Shown: positions 53,157-61,224 of the stretch, one piece after another
How the letters are laid out: each line of letters opens with the position of its first letter
How positions within the stretch are numbered: the first letter of the stretch is position 1
Source: GCA-2712985 sp964515905
GTDB lineage: Bacteria > Pseudomonadota > Alphaproteobacteria > UBA7887
Direction: 5' to 3'
Length of the DNA stretch: 64,000 bases
Assembly: GCA_964515905.1 (NCBI GenBank)
Contig: CAZEWK010000035.1
Location: forward strand, 1-64,000
The notes under the pieces: generated by a model
Database searches by the model: none
Seen by the model: only the letters and a program-made list of their open reading frames with translations
Told to the model about the DNA's origin: nothing
Position numbers and translations under genes: made by a program

Positions 53157-53475
53157 TAAATTCTGTGAGGGCGAGTAACAGATTCGCCAAAAATTTAGAC
53201 AATTCTCATATTATTCACAGAAGATACAGACGTTATTGCCGTTTAAATCTTCCACTGGGAAAGTAAAGGATACTGTAAAACTCACAGAAGTAATATTTAA
53301 ATGACTATAAATATTTGATTTATATATATATTTCAGAACTGTAGTGATATATTATAATTAATCCTTTAAAATACTCACATTATGTTAAATTAAAGTAATT
53401 TCGTGGTATCGTCCGTTTGTTGGGCCTTACCGAACTTCACAGTACCTTATTCTGATATTAGTTGTGGTGGTGAAG
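53157..53475. other. AT-rich gap upstream of hfq
   Basis: This is the longest stretch without a gene. It holds a small inverted repeat, GGCGA at 53170-53174 with TCGCC at 53184-53188, not followed by T residues. It also has two copies of TCACAGAAG about 67 bases apart, and a very AT-rich middle with alternating TA near 53320-53330. A perfect TATAAT stands at 53353-53358 with only a poor -35 (TTTCAG at 53331-53336). It probably carries the hfq promoter; no reading frame in it looks real. Confidence 0.5.
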
Positions 53476-53727
53476 ATGGTGAGTGAAAGAAGTCAAAACG
53501 TTCAGGATGTTTTTCTAAATCACGTTCGAAAGAATAAAGTGCCTGTGACTGTTTTCCTTGTAAATGGGGTTAAGTTACAAGGTAATATTAGTTGGTTTGA
53601 CAATTTCTCAATTTTACTTCGTCGCGATAATCTATCTCAGCTAATATATAAACACGCTATATCGACTGTAATGCCGTCAACTCCGATTCAGCTGCTCGAT
53701 GATTATAGTCAGGATACGGACTCGTAA
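53476..53727 (+). CDS. hfq: RNA chaperone Hfq
   Basis: Hfq is the hexameric Sm-like ring that helps small RNAs pair with messages; in alphaproteobacteria it also affects nifA and ntr gene output. The 83-residue product has QDVFLNHVRKNKVPVTVFLV (Sm1) and the Sm2 motif YKHAISTVMP with the distal and proximal RNA-contacting residues. Three GTG codons directly upstream (from 53464) are in frame, but ATG 53476 gives the family N-terminus and is preferred. hflX follows, as is usual. Confidence 0.97.
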   Translation: MVSERSQNVQDVFLNHVRKNKVPVTVFLVNGVKLQGNISWFDNFSILLRRDNLSQLIYKHAISTVMPSTPIQLLDDYSQDTDS

Positions 53728-53756
53728 GTGTGTAATTGTCCGTTTTATTCGGAGTT

Positions 53757-55040
53757 ATGAAAACGACGTGGATATTGCAGCCTAATTTTAGTCGGCGCCC
53801 CAGCAATACCAACAGCAGAAATACCGGAATAGAAGAAGCAGTAAGACTAGCTCAATCGATCAATTTGCACGTTATAAATCACGAAACTATTAATATTAAG
53901 AGTCCAAATTCTGCTCACTTGTTTGGCGCGGGTACATTGGAGAGAATCCGAACCACGTTGAGCTTAAAACCGACAGAGTTAATGATCGTAAACCATGCCT
54001 TATCGCCAGTTCAACAACGAAACTTAGAAAGGTATTGGCATTGCAAAGTTATTGACCGAACGGGACTAATTTTAGAAATTTTTGGAAAACGTGCGTCGTC
54101 ACATGAAGGTCGACTTCAAGTAGAACTAGCAGCTTTAACCTACCAACGTAGTCGGCTTGTGCGTGCTTGGACTCACCTAGAAAGACAAAGGGGTGGCTTC
54201 GGTTTTCTTGGGGGGCCGGGAGAATCACAAATAGAATCTGATAGACGTCAAATTGACCGACGACTAAAACAGATTCGGAGAAAACTTTCAGGCGTTGTGA
54301 AAAATAGAGAGTTGCAGCGAAGTGCCCGGTTAAAAGTGCCATTCCCGATAGTCGCACTAGTGGGCTACACCAATGCCGGTAAATCCACCTTATTTAATCT
54401 ATTAACGGGTGCCAAAGTATATGCGGAGGATAAGCTATTTGCCACTGTAGACCCCACGATGCGTCGGGTTGAGTTGCCGTCGAGAAAATCTGTGATTTTA
54501 TCTGACACTGTCGGTTTTATTTCGGATATTCCCACGGAACTTATTTCTGCTTTCAGAGCTACCTTAGAGGAGGTAATCCTAGCAGATGTGATATTGAATG
54601 TTCGTGATATCTCCCACCCAGAATCGATTAACCAAAATAAAGATGTGTTAAATACTTTAAGTAACCTTGGTGTAGATATCGATAAAAATATAATATTTAT
54701 TAATATCTTAAATAAAATTGATAAAGTAAAAGATAAAGATGAGATTATTGTTTCAGAAAAAAAAGGTAGTGCAAAATATTCTGTCGTACTTTCCGCAAAG
54801 GAGGGCTTAGGAATATCAAATTTATTGAATACATTAGATAAAATGCTCGATTCTGACAGTAAAATTAATGAATTTCGTGTTTCAGTAGAGGATGGGCAAG
54901 CACTGGCTTGGCTTCACAGCCATGGGAGGGTATTGAACAAGGTCCATGAAGGAGGTTGTTTTCGAGTCCAAGTGATAATTGGTGAACGGTTTGAACGCCA
55001 ATTCAACCAACTATTTACTCGTAATCAGGGCAAAAACTAA
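53757..55040 (+). CDS. hflX: GTPase HflX
   Basis: HflX is a ribosome-associated GTPase that can split stalled 70S ribosomes, for instance after heat. The 427-residue protein has the N-terminal HflX domain (HLFGAGTLERI, the glycine-rich ATP region), a coiled linker with RGGFGFLGGPGESQIE, and a G domain with GYTNAGKST (G1), DPTMRRV (G2 region), LSDTVGFISDIP (G3) and NKIDKV (G4). ATG 53757 lies 2 bases behind GGAG; an in-frame TTG at 53736 would add seven residues. Bases 54640-54790 are notably richer in A and T than the rest of the gene. Confidence 0.95.
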   Translation: MKTTWILQPNFSRRPSNTNSRNTGIEEAVRLAQSINLHVINHETINIKSPNSAHLFGAGTLERIRTTLSLKPTELMIVNHALSPVQQRNLERYWHCKVIDRTGLILEIFGKRASSHEGRLQVELAALTYQRSRLVRAWTHLERQRGGFGFLGGPGESQIESDRRQIDRRLKQIRRKLSGVVKNRELQRSARLKVPFPIVALVGYTNAGKSTLFNLLTGAKVYAEDKLFATVDPTMRRVELPSRKSVILSDTVGFISDIPTELISAFRATLEEVILADVILNVRDISHPESINQNKDVLNTLSNLGVDIDKNIIFINILNKIDKVKDKDEIIVSEKKGSAKYSVVLSAKEGLGISNLLNTLDKMLDSDSKINEFRVSVEDGQALAWLHSHGRVLNKVHEGGCFRVQVIIGERFERQFNQLFTRNQGKN

Positions 55041-55079
55041 AAATTTCTGGAAAACTTGGGTTTTATAGCCTTCTACTCC

Positions 55080-55108
55080 TTGACAGTAAGTCTATCAATA
55101 ACTATATG
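55080..55108 (+). promoter_or_regulatory. Promoter of groES-groEL
   Basis: TTGACA at 55080-55085, a perfect -35 element, and TATATG at 55103-55108 are 17 bases apart. The expected start of transcription is near 55115, just before the CIRCE operator. This is a housekeeping-type promoter placed for repression by HrcA. Confidence 0.75.
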
Positions 55109-55118
55109 CGAACCTAGA

Positions 55119-55145
55119 CTAGCACTCGCCCGTTATGAGTGCTAA
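55119..55145. promoter_or_regulatory. CIRCE operator (HrcA site) before groES
   Basis: CTAGCACTC at 55119-55127 and GAGTGCTAA at 55137-55145 are separated by nine bases, matching the CIRCE consensus TTAGCACTC-N9-GAGTGCTAA at all but the first base. It overlaps the first transcribed bases of groES, where bound HrcA would block transcription. HrcA itself is not in this window. Confidence 0.93.
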
Positions 55146-55187
55146 ATACGTAATTATACTTATAACTATAGCTTTGGAGAGCCTAGG

Positions 55188-55475
55188 ATGAAAATCAGGC
55201 CGCTGCACGATCGTGTAATGGTCAGGCGAGTCGATGAAGACGAGCGGACCGCAGGCGGCATCATTATTCCAGATACCGCTAAAGAAAAACCCATGCAGGG
55301 TAAAGTCGTAGCTGCTGGAACAGGTGCACGCGACGACAATGGCAAGGTCATACCCCTTGATGTAAAAAAAGGTGATAAGATCTTGTTTGGAAAATGGTCG
55401 GGAACTGAAGTCACGGTCGATAGTGAAGAACTGTTGATCATGAAGGAATCCGACATCATGGGCATCATTGAGTAA
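55188..55475 (+). CDS. groES: Co-chaperonin GroES
   Basis: GroES caps the GroEL chamber. The 95-residue product has the family start MKIRPLHDRVMVRRVDEDE, the mobile loop around ERTAGGIIIPDTAKEKP that contacts GroEL, and the C-terminal LLIMKESDIMGIIE. It lies 12 bases before groEL and behind a CIRCE operator and a good promoter, so it is expected to be heat-inducible through HrcA. Confidence 0.98.
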   Translation: MKIRPLHDRVMVRRVDEDERTAGGIIIPDTAKEKPMQGKVVAAGTGARDDNGKVIPLDVKKGDKILFGKWSGTEVTVDSEELLIMKESDIMGIIE

Positions 55476-55487
55476 GGAATTAGGAAT

Positions 55488-57152
55488 ATGCCTGCAAAAG
55501 ATGTAAAATTTAGTGCTGACGCGCGGGAGCGTATGCTACGCGGAGTCGATACTTTGGCAAATGCTGTCAAAGTGACATTAGGGCCAAAAGGCCGAAACGT
55601 TGTTCTTGATAAGTCATTTGGAGCGCCTCGAATTACTAAAGATGGCGTAACAGTCGCGAAAGAGATTGAACTAAGTGACAAATTTGAGAATATGGGTGCG
55701 CAAATGGTGCGCGAAGTCGCCAGCAAAACAAGTGATGTTGCGGGAGATGGAACCACTACAGCTACAGTATTAGCCCAAGCAATTGTGCGTGAAGGTTCCA
55801 AGGCGGTTGCCGCTGGAATGAACCCCATGGATGTTAAACGGGGTATTGATCAGGCAGTTCTCTCAGTGATTGGGAATGTCTCGAAAATGGCACGTCGCGT
55901 TGCTAGCCAACAGGAAATAGCACAAGTCGGTACAATTTCAGCGAATGGCGAAACCGCTGTTGGTGATATCATTGCCGAGGCTATGGAAAAAGTCGGTAAA
56001 GAAGGGGTGATTACAGTTGAAGAGGCTAAAGGTCTTGAGACTGAACTTGATGTGGTGGAGGGAATGCAGTTTGATCGTGGTTATCTCTCACCCTATTTTA
56101 TCACCAACCCAGAGAAAATGAATTGTGAGCTCGAGGATCCCTATATTTTGATTCACGAGAAAAAATTATCAAATCTTCAAGCCTTATTACCGATTCTTGA
56201 ATCAGTTGTTAAATCAAGTCAGCCACTGTTAATCATAGCAGAAGATATTGAAGGGGAGGCTCTTGCTACTCTTGTTGTGAATAAATTACGTGGCGGTTTA
56301 AAAATTGCCGGAGTAAAGGCACCAGGGTTTGGTGATCGTCGTAAGGCTATGTTAGAAGACATTGCAGTTCTTACCGGTGGGCAAGTAATCTCAGAAGATG
56401 TTGGTATTAAGTTAGAGAATGTTTCTTTAGATATGCTAGGGCGTGCTAAGCGCGTTATGATTGATAAGGAAAATTCTACCATCATTGACGGTTCTGGTAA
56501 GAAAAAAGGAATCGATGGTCGAATTAATCAGATAAAGGCGCAAATCGAAGAGACTACTTCGGACTATGACCGCGAGAAACTTCAAGAACGTTTGGCAAAA
56601 CTGGCTGGTGGTGTCGCTATAATCAAGGTTGGCGGGATTACTGAGATCGAAGTTAAAGAAAGAAAAGATCGAGTCGAAGATGCTTTGCATTCAACACGGG
56701 CTGCCGTTGAGGAAGGAGTTGTGCCAGGTGGAGGTGTAACGCTGATATACGCCTCTAAGGGCCTATCAAAACTTACTGGTGAAAACAATGATCAACAGGT
56801 AGGAATTGATATTGTATCCAAAGCTCTACGCATGCCTCTACGCAATATTGCCGAAAATGCTGGCACAGACGGGTCAATTGTTATCGGTAAAATTCTTGAA
56901 TCCAAAGATACTAAGTTTGGATTCGATGCACAGTCAGAAAAATATACTGACATGGTGAAAGCTGGAATTATCGATCCAGCTAAAGTAGTACGTGCGGCAC
57001 TTCAAGATGCTTCATCAGTAGCAGGTCTACTCATTACCACTGAAGCAATGGTAGCTGACAAACCAGAGAAGAAGGATGATGCTCCTGCTGGTGGTGGGAT
57101 GCCCCCAGATATGGGTGGTATGGGTGGTATGGGTGGTATGGGTGGATTTTAA
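55488..57152 (+). CDS. groEL: Chaperonin GroEL
   Basis: GroEL is the double-ring ATP-driven folding chamber. The 554-residue protein has KVTLGPKGRNVVLDKSFG, the ATP-binding DGTTTATVLAQAI near residue 87, AAVEEGVVPGGG, and the flexible C-terminus of repeated Gly-Gly-Met ending in Phe. Length and motifs are standard. The repeated GGTATGGGT units at 57110-57150 encode this tail and are not a separate repeat element. A strong terminator follows at 57192. Confidence 0.98.
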   Translation: MPAKDVKFSADARERMLRGVDTLANAVKVTLGPKGRNVVLDKSFGAPRITKDGVTVAKEIELSDKFENMGAQMVREVASKTSDVAGDGTTTATVLAQAIVREGSKAVAAGMNPMDVKRGIDQAVLSVIGNVSKMARRVASQQEIAQVGTISANGETAVGDIIAEAMEKVGKEGVITVEEAKGLETELDVVEGMQFDRGYLSPYFITNPEKMNCELEDPYILIHEKKLSNLQALLPILESVVKSSQPLLIIAEDIEGEALATLVVNKLRGGLKIAGVKAPGFGDRRKAMLEDIAVLTGGQVISEDVGIKLENVSLDMLGRAKRVMIDKENSTIIDGSGKKKGIDGRINQIKAQIEETTSDYDREKLQERLAKLAGGVAIIKVGGITEIEVKERKDRVEDALHSTRAAVEEGVVPGGGVTLIYASKGLSKLTGENNDQQVGIDIVSKALRMPLRNIAENAGTDGSIVIGKILESKDTKFGFDAQSEKYTDMVKAGIIDPAKVVRAALQDASSVAGLLITTEAMVADKPEKKDDAPAGGGMPPDMGGMGGMGGMGGF

Positions 57153-57191
57153 TTAAATCAGCCAGTTACCTATACAAGTTAAATTATATAT

Positions 57192-57224
57192 AAGCCGCGC
57201 CAACATAAAATTGGCGCGGCTTTT
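57192..57224 (+). terminator. Rho-independent terminator after groEL
   Basis: AAGCCGCGCCAA at 57192-57203 pairs with TTGGCGCGGCTT at 57211-57222 over 12 bases around a 7-base loop, and T residues run on to 57224. It is the strongest terminator in the window and closes the groESL operon 40 bases after the groEL stop. Confidence 0.93.
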
Positions 57225-57270
57225 CTTCCTAGATAGGTTCCTATGCAAGTCATATTTAGCGGTTAAGTTC

Positions 57271-58062
57271 ATGCTAGAATATCAAAAGGCTCAAACCGCC
57301 TCTGATCTATTGTGGGAACTTTGGCTTGGGTCGAAACATATTGATATACTGCCCCAAGATTTTTCCCCTGAAAATAGGGCGGAAGGTTATTCCATTCAAA
57401 GATTTCTGGAACAGCGTTCTAACGAACCTCTTTGTGGTTGGAAAATTGCTGCCACTAGTCAAGCCGGTCAATCACATATAGGTGTCTCCGGTCCTATGGC
57501 CGGCAGACTTTTGAAGGAACGATTTCACTCGAGTGGAAAAAAGCTCTCATTAGAAGGAAATTTAATGAAAGTTGCGGAAGCGGAATTTGCATTTCAACTG
57601 GGATCTGATCTTCCATTACGCAATAAAAATTATAATATTGAAGAAGTCTTAGCTGCTGTGGATTACCTACATCCAGCTATAGAAATACCTGATTCCCGTT
57701 TCAATCAATTTGCCAAAGTCGGTGAAGCTCAATTAATCGCCGATAATGCTTGTGCACATGAGTTCGTGTTGGGTGAACCAACTGAAGAAGAATGGAGAGA
57801 TTTCGACTTACAAAATCATTCTGTCGAAATACAAAACCAAAAATCCGTTATGGAAAAAGGGACGGGCCGTAATGTTTTAGGTGACCCACGGATTGCTTTG
57901 ACATGGTTAGTTAACGAGTTACTTTCAATTGGAATATATTTAAAGAAAGGTCAGGTCGTCACTACGGGAACTATAACTAAACCGATACCAATAGCTGCAA
58001 ACGACATTATAACAGCGAACTTTGGACAACTTGGATCAGTTACAGTTGGTTTTAGTGATTAA
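57271..58062 (+). CDS. 2-keto-4-pentenoate hydratase family protein
   Basis: The protein belongs to the MhpD/DmpE hydratase branch of the fumarylacetoacetate hydrolase superfamily, which adds water to 2-hydroxydienoates after aromatic ring cleavage. The 263-residue product has LCGWKIAATSQAGQ, the metal-binding Glu pair in KVAEAEFAFQLG, HPAIEIPDSRF with a third acidic ligand, and GQVVTTGTITKPIPI. The frame can be read from TTG 57211, but that lies inside the groEL terminator; ATG 57271 fits the 260-270 residue family length. No ring-cleavage gene is nearby, so its true substrate is open. It could also be a decarboxylase of the same family. Confidence 0.85.
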   Translation: MLEYQKAQTASDLLWELWLGSKHIDILPQDFSPENRAEGYSIQRFLEQRSNEPLCGWKIAATSQAGQSHIGVSGPMAGRLLKERFHSSGKKLSLEGNLMKVAEAEFAFQLGSDLPLRNKNYNIEEVLAAVDYLHPAIEIPDSRFNQFAKVGEAQLIADNACAHEFVLGEPTEEEWRDFDLQNHSVEIQNQKSVMEKGTGRNVLGDPRIALTWLVNELLSIGIYLKKGQVVTTGTITKPIPIAANDIITANFGQLGSVTVGFSD

Positions 58063-58123
58063 TAATGGAGCTCACTCAAATACGAAGTTTATCTCTGCTA
58101 TAATATCATTCTATATTGGCAAA

Positions 58124-58885
58124 CTAGTTTCGGCTGATGGCAAATGGTCCAAAGGCTTGAGATACTGGCATCATTTCCAATAGGTTAATATTAACATTAC
58201 TCGGTGCGGTGGCCACAAAATGGATTACTTCAGCAACATCTGAAGCGCTCATAGCATTGGCACCCTTTAAGAAATTTCTCGCCTTCTCAGAATCACCCTT
58301 AAATCTAACTGTTAAAAATTCTGTTTCAACTGCACCAGGTTCGATACAGCTTACACGGACTCGCGTTCCGAGAAGATCTGCCCTCATGTTTAGAGAAAAT
58401 TGATGCACGAATGCTTTAGTTCCACCGTATACATTTCCTCCTGGGTAAGGATAAGATCCAGCAACTGAACCAATGTTTATGATGTGACCTCTGTCACGTG
58501 AAACCATGTCGGGCAACACAGCACGTGCGCAGTAAATTAGCCCTTTTATATTGGTATCTACCATTTGGTCCCAATCATCTAAATTCGCTTGTGCTGAGGG
58601 CTCAAGGCCAAGGGCTAGTCCGGCATTATTTACTAAAATATCGATTTCCGAGAAATCTTTTGGAAGGCTTTTAAAGCTTTCATAAACAGCGTTTCGATCG
58701 GTTACGTCTAAGGGGAGGATATGTGCAGCTGTGCCTAAGGTATCTGCCAAACTTTCGAGTTTTTTTGTTCTACGGCCAACTAGTATTAGTTTCATTCCAC
58801 TGTTTGAGAAACGACGCGAGACAGCTTCACCAATTCCTGCTGTAGCTCCGGTTACTAATGCCGTTTTGGGAATCAAATTTGTCAT
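58124..58885 (-). CDS. Short-chain dehydrogenase, YdfG-like (3-hydroxy acid dehydrogenase)
   Basis: The 253-residue protein closely follows E. coli YdfG, which oxidises L-allo-threonine, serine and 3-hydroxypropionate-type acids with NADP. It has the cofactor motif TGATAGIGEAVSRRF with an Arg-rich segment (VGRRTKK) that favours NADP, DILVNNAGLALGLEP, the catalytic Ser in INIGSVAGSYPYPGG, Tyr-Gly-Gly-Thr-Lys in NVYGGTKAFVHQFSLN, and NINLLEMMPVSQ at the end, a YdfG trait. GGAGG precedes the ATG by 4 bases. It is convergent with the hydratase and divergent from the next gene. Confidence 0.9.
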   Translation of the reverse strand: MTNLIPKTALVTGATAGIGEAVSRRFSNSGMKLILVGRRTKKLESLADTLGTAAHILPLDVTDRNAVYESFKSLPKDFSEIDILVNNAGLALGLEPSAQANLDDWDQMVDTNIKGLIYCARAVLPDMVSRDRGHIINIGSVAGSYPYPGGNVYGGTKAFVHQFSLNMRADLLGTRVRVSCIEPGAVETEFLTVRFKGDSEKARNFLKGANAMSASDVAEVIHFVATAPSNVNINLLEMMPVSQAFGPFAISRN

Positions 58886-58970
58886 CGAACCTCCACATTA
58901 ATTATTTGTATTATCTGACAGTAGCGTAATAATTTGATAAATAAAATTAGCTAATTACAATTGGCTAGGT

Positions 58971-58987
58971 GCCTTAAATTCTAAGGC
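58971..58987. promoter_or_regulatory. Palindrome in the divergent dehydrogenase promoter region
   Basis: GCCTTA at 58971-58976 and TAAGGC at 58982-58987 form a perfect 6-base inverted repeat around five bases. It lies in the 180-base gap between two divergent dehydrogenase genes, about 85 bases from each start. No T run follows on either strand, which favours an operator over a terminator; the regulator is unknown. Confidence 0.35.
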
Positions 58988-59065
58988 AGTTGTATATCGG
59001 TGAATTTTAGAGAATTTTGTTAATTCAGTAAAAATTAATTTCTTCCTATGAATGAGGAGTTCCTA

Positions 59066-59944
59066 ATGACGGACGTGGAAAGAATTGCTTTTTTAGGGCT
59101 CGGTGTTATGGGGTTTCCTATGGCAGGTCACCTCGCATCGAATGGGTATGATGTGATTGTTTACAACCGATCCTCAGATAAGTGTGAGAATTGGTTGAGC
59201 AAATATAAGGGAACTTCCGCAGCCACCCCAAAAGATGCTGTCGCAGGAAGAGAAATTGTTTTTGCATGCGTTGGGAACGATGACGACGTACGAAGTGTCG
59301 TTTATGGAGAAGAGGGGGCATTTGAAGGAATGGAAGAGGGAGCAGTTTTTGTAGATCACACAACTGCTTCTGCGGATTTAGCTAAAGAATTGTATGAGGT
59401 GACGAAAAATAATCGGATGGAGTTTTTGGATGCACCTGTATCCGGCGGTCAAGCTGGTGCCGAAAATGGAATTTTGACTGTTATGTGTGGAGGAGAACAA
59501 AATGTATTCGATAAAGCCAAACCAGTAATAGATAGTTACGCAAGAGCAGTCACACTAATGGGGGACGCCGGAGCAGGACAATTGACAAAGATGGTTAATC
59601 AAATTTGTATAGCAGGATTGTTGCAGGGGCTTTCCGAAGGAATGAATTTTGCATTAAAGGCTGGTTTAGACCCTAAAACTGTGGTGGATGTGATTTCTAA
59701 GGGAGCTGCTGGATCATGGCAAATGGAGAACCGCGCTCTCACAATGGTAGAGGATAAGTTTGATTTTGGCTTTGCAGTAAATTGGATGCGAAAAGATCTA
59801 CGAATAGTGCTGGAAGAAGCACAAGAGAATAAGGCACGAGTACCAATCACTTCGTTAATTGATCAATTATATGCTCAAGTTCAAGAACGTGGAGGGGGAA
59901 GATGGGATACCTCAAGTCTTATTCATTTACTTATGCACGAATAA
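59066..59944 (+). CDS. 3-hydroxyisobutyrate dehydrogenase family oxidoreductase
   Basis: Members of this beta-hydroxyacid dehydrogenase family oxidise 3-hydroxyisobutyrate or reduce tartronate semialdehyde or succinic semialdehyde with NAD(P). The 292-residue product has the dinucleotide signature IAFLGLGVMGFPMAGHLA, the substrate loop FLDAPVSGGQAGAENG, and the catalytic Lys in GAGQLTKMVNQ. An ATG at 59048 is in frame, but GAGGAG at 59054-59059 stands 6 bases before ATG 59066, which is preferred. The exact substrate cannot be read from the sequence. Valine breakdown is possible, but no companion genes are present. Confidence 0.9.
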   Translation: MTDVERIAFLGLGVMGFPMAGHLASNGYDVIVYNRSSDKCENWLSKYKGTSAATPKDAVAGREIVFACVGNDDDVRSVVYGEEGAFEGMEEGAVFVDHTTASADLAKELYEVTKNNRMEFLDAPVSGGQAGAENGILTVMCGGEQNVFDKAKPVIDSYARAVTLMGDAGAGQLTKMVNQICIAGLLQGLSEGMNFALKAGLDPKTVVDVISKGAAGSWQMENRALTMVEDKFDFGFAVNWMRKDLRIVLEEAQENKARVPITSLIDQLYAQVQERGGGRWDTSSLIHLLMHE

Positions 59945-59966
59945 GTCCTATGGATTCTAGTGTCTT

Positions 59967-60761
59967 TTATTTCTTTTCATTCACTTTAACCTGCTCCCAA
60001 TAAGTCTGCATTAGCTCTAGAGGGGTGTTAGTGTTCGAGGGTGACGTCGAGTTAGTTAAAACTTCAACCTGCCGAAATCTTCGCTCAAATTTCTGATTTG
60101 CATGTCTAAGAGCTATTTCAGGATTAATATTAAGATGGCGTGCTAAATTGACACAAGCAAACAGAAGATCTCCAAGTTCTTCCTGTATTTTGGTTGCTTC
60201 GCTTTTATTATCGACTTCAACGCAAAGTTCCTCCAGCTCTTCCTCGATCTTTTCGACTACTGGTTTTATAGTAGTCCAATCAAATCCAATTGAGGCGGCT
60301 CGCTGTTGCAATTTGACTGCCATGGAAAGACTGGGAAAGGTTTTTGCTAAGCCATCGAGGACGCTATCATATTCCGGACACTCCTCTGCGCGCTCTCGTT
60401 GCTTTATTTCTTCCCAACTCTCGCTTTCCCTGATCATGTGGTTTTGTTGCATGGGACTATTAAATACGTGGGGATGTCTTCGTATCATTTTTTGACAAAT
60501 GCCATCTACTACATCTGCAAAGTCAAATATTGAATTTTCGGTGCTTAGTTGACTGTAGAAAACAATTTGAAACAGTAAATCTCCTAATTCACCTTTTAAA
60601 TTGTGGTAATCCTTCCGCTCAATGGCATCCGCCACCTCATAGACCTCTTCAATGGTATGAGGTAATACAGTTTCGTACGTCTGTGATAGATCCCATTCGC
60701 AACCCTCCTGGGGGTCCCGGAGACGTTTCATAATCTTTAATAGACAGTTTAGATCATACAT
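59967..60761 (-). CDS. mazG: Nucleoside triphosphate pyrophosphohydrolase MazG
   Basis: MazG hydrolyses (d)NTPs to monophosphates and clears unwanted nucleotides; in E. coli it also lowers ppGpp. The 264-residue all-alpha protein has two MazG domains. The first has LPHTIEEVYEVADAIERKD and LKGELGDLLFQIVFYS near residues 30-75. The second has VEKIEEELEELCVEV and QEELGDLLFACVNLARHL near residues 165-215. The EExxE plus ExxD metal motifs are seen in both. It begins with ATG at 60761; the upstream gap holds a TTGACA at 60807-60802 on this strand but no matching -10. Confidence 0.95.
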   Translation of the reverse strand: MYDLNCLLKIMKRLRDPQEGCEWDLSQTYETVLPHTIEEVYEVADAIERKDYHNLKGELGDLLFQIVFYSQLSTENSIFDFADVVDGICQKMIRRHPHVFNSPMQQNHMIRESESWEEIKQRERAEECPEYDSVLDGLAKTFPSLSMAVKLQQRAASIGFDWTTIKPVVEKIEEELEELCVEVDNKSEATKIQEELGDLLFACVNLARHLNINPEIALRHANQKFERRFRQVEVLTNSTSPSNTNTPLELMQTYWEQVKVNEKK

Positions 60762-60920
60762 TTTCGTATGGAAGGTACCTCGGAGGTGAAGTTGGATACA
60801 ATGTCAATTTTGTCGTATAATATATATTATGGGAAATATGATTTATTAATTTAATAACAGTGCTATAACTAAGATATTTAATTTTACTCTTAATTCTTTC
60901 GGCAGATCATAACATCAGTC

Positions 60921-61214
60921 CTACTTACCCCTAAGATACACGATCCTGATTTGCCTGATTATGATACCAAAGCTACCCATTAACCCAATGCACACCGATA
61001 TCATAATAGCAAATCCAACTAGGCCAAGGTCTTCTCCCAAGTTGAAATAGATTGCCGCACGAATTCCTCCCCATACTAATCCAGCAACTGCCAATACAAG
61101 TATTGATTTAAGAAAACCGCGTTGGGTATCCCACCCAAATATTGTACCTACAATCCAAAATATTGGATCTTTTAGTGATCCAACTATCATCAGAGTCAAG
61201 ATTTCTCCACTCAT
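60921..61214 (-). CDS. Small membrane protein of unknown function
   Basis: I do not recognise this 97-residue protein. It has three likely membrane segments: about residues 12-27 (weak, after GSLKDP), 35-57 (ILVLAVAGLVWGGIRAAIYF) and 64-85 (LVGFAIMISVCIGLMGSFG). It ends in a short basic tail, IRQIRIVYLRGK. ATG 61214 has AAGGAA 6 bases upstream, a good ribosome site. It lies 10 bases behind the metallo-hydrolase gene, so it is likely the last gene of a metG-tatD-hydrolase unit. Genuine coding is supported by the ribosome site, the tight spacing and the coherent hydrophobic pattern. Confidence 0.75.
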   Translation of the reverse strand: MSGEILTLMIVGSLKDPIFWIVGTIFGWDTQRGFLKSILVLAVAGLVWGGIRAAIYFNLGEDLGLVGFAIMISVCIGLMGSFGIIIRQIRIVYLRGK

Positions 61215-61224
61215 CTAGTTCCTT

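Noticed and set aside
53170..53188. GGCGA/TCGCC hairpin after dat as a terminator
   Set aside because: Only 5 base pairs and followed by A residues on the forward strand.
57105..57150. Short GGT-rich tandem repeat
   Set aside because: It encodes the normal Gly-Gly-Met tail of GroEL.
60779..60807. TTGACA on the reverse strand before mazG as a promoter
   Set aside because: No -10-like element at 16-18 bases from it.
60817..60830. 14-base perfect AT palindrome before mazG
   Set aside because: Pure A/T palindromes arise easily in an AT-rich gap; no T run and no matching promoter geometry.
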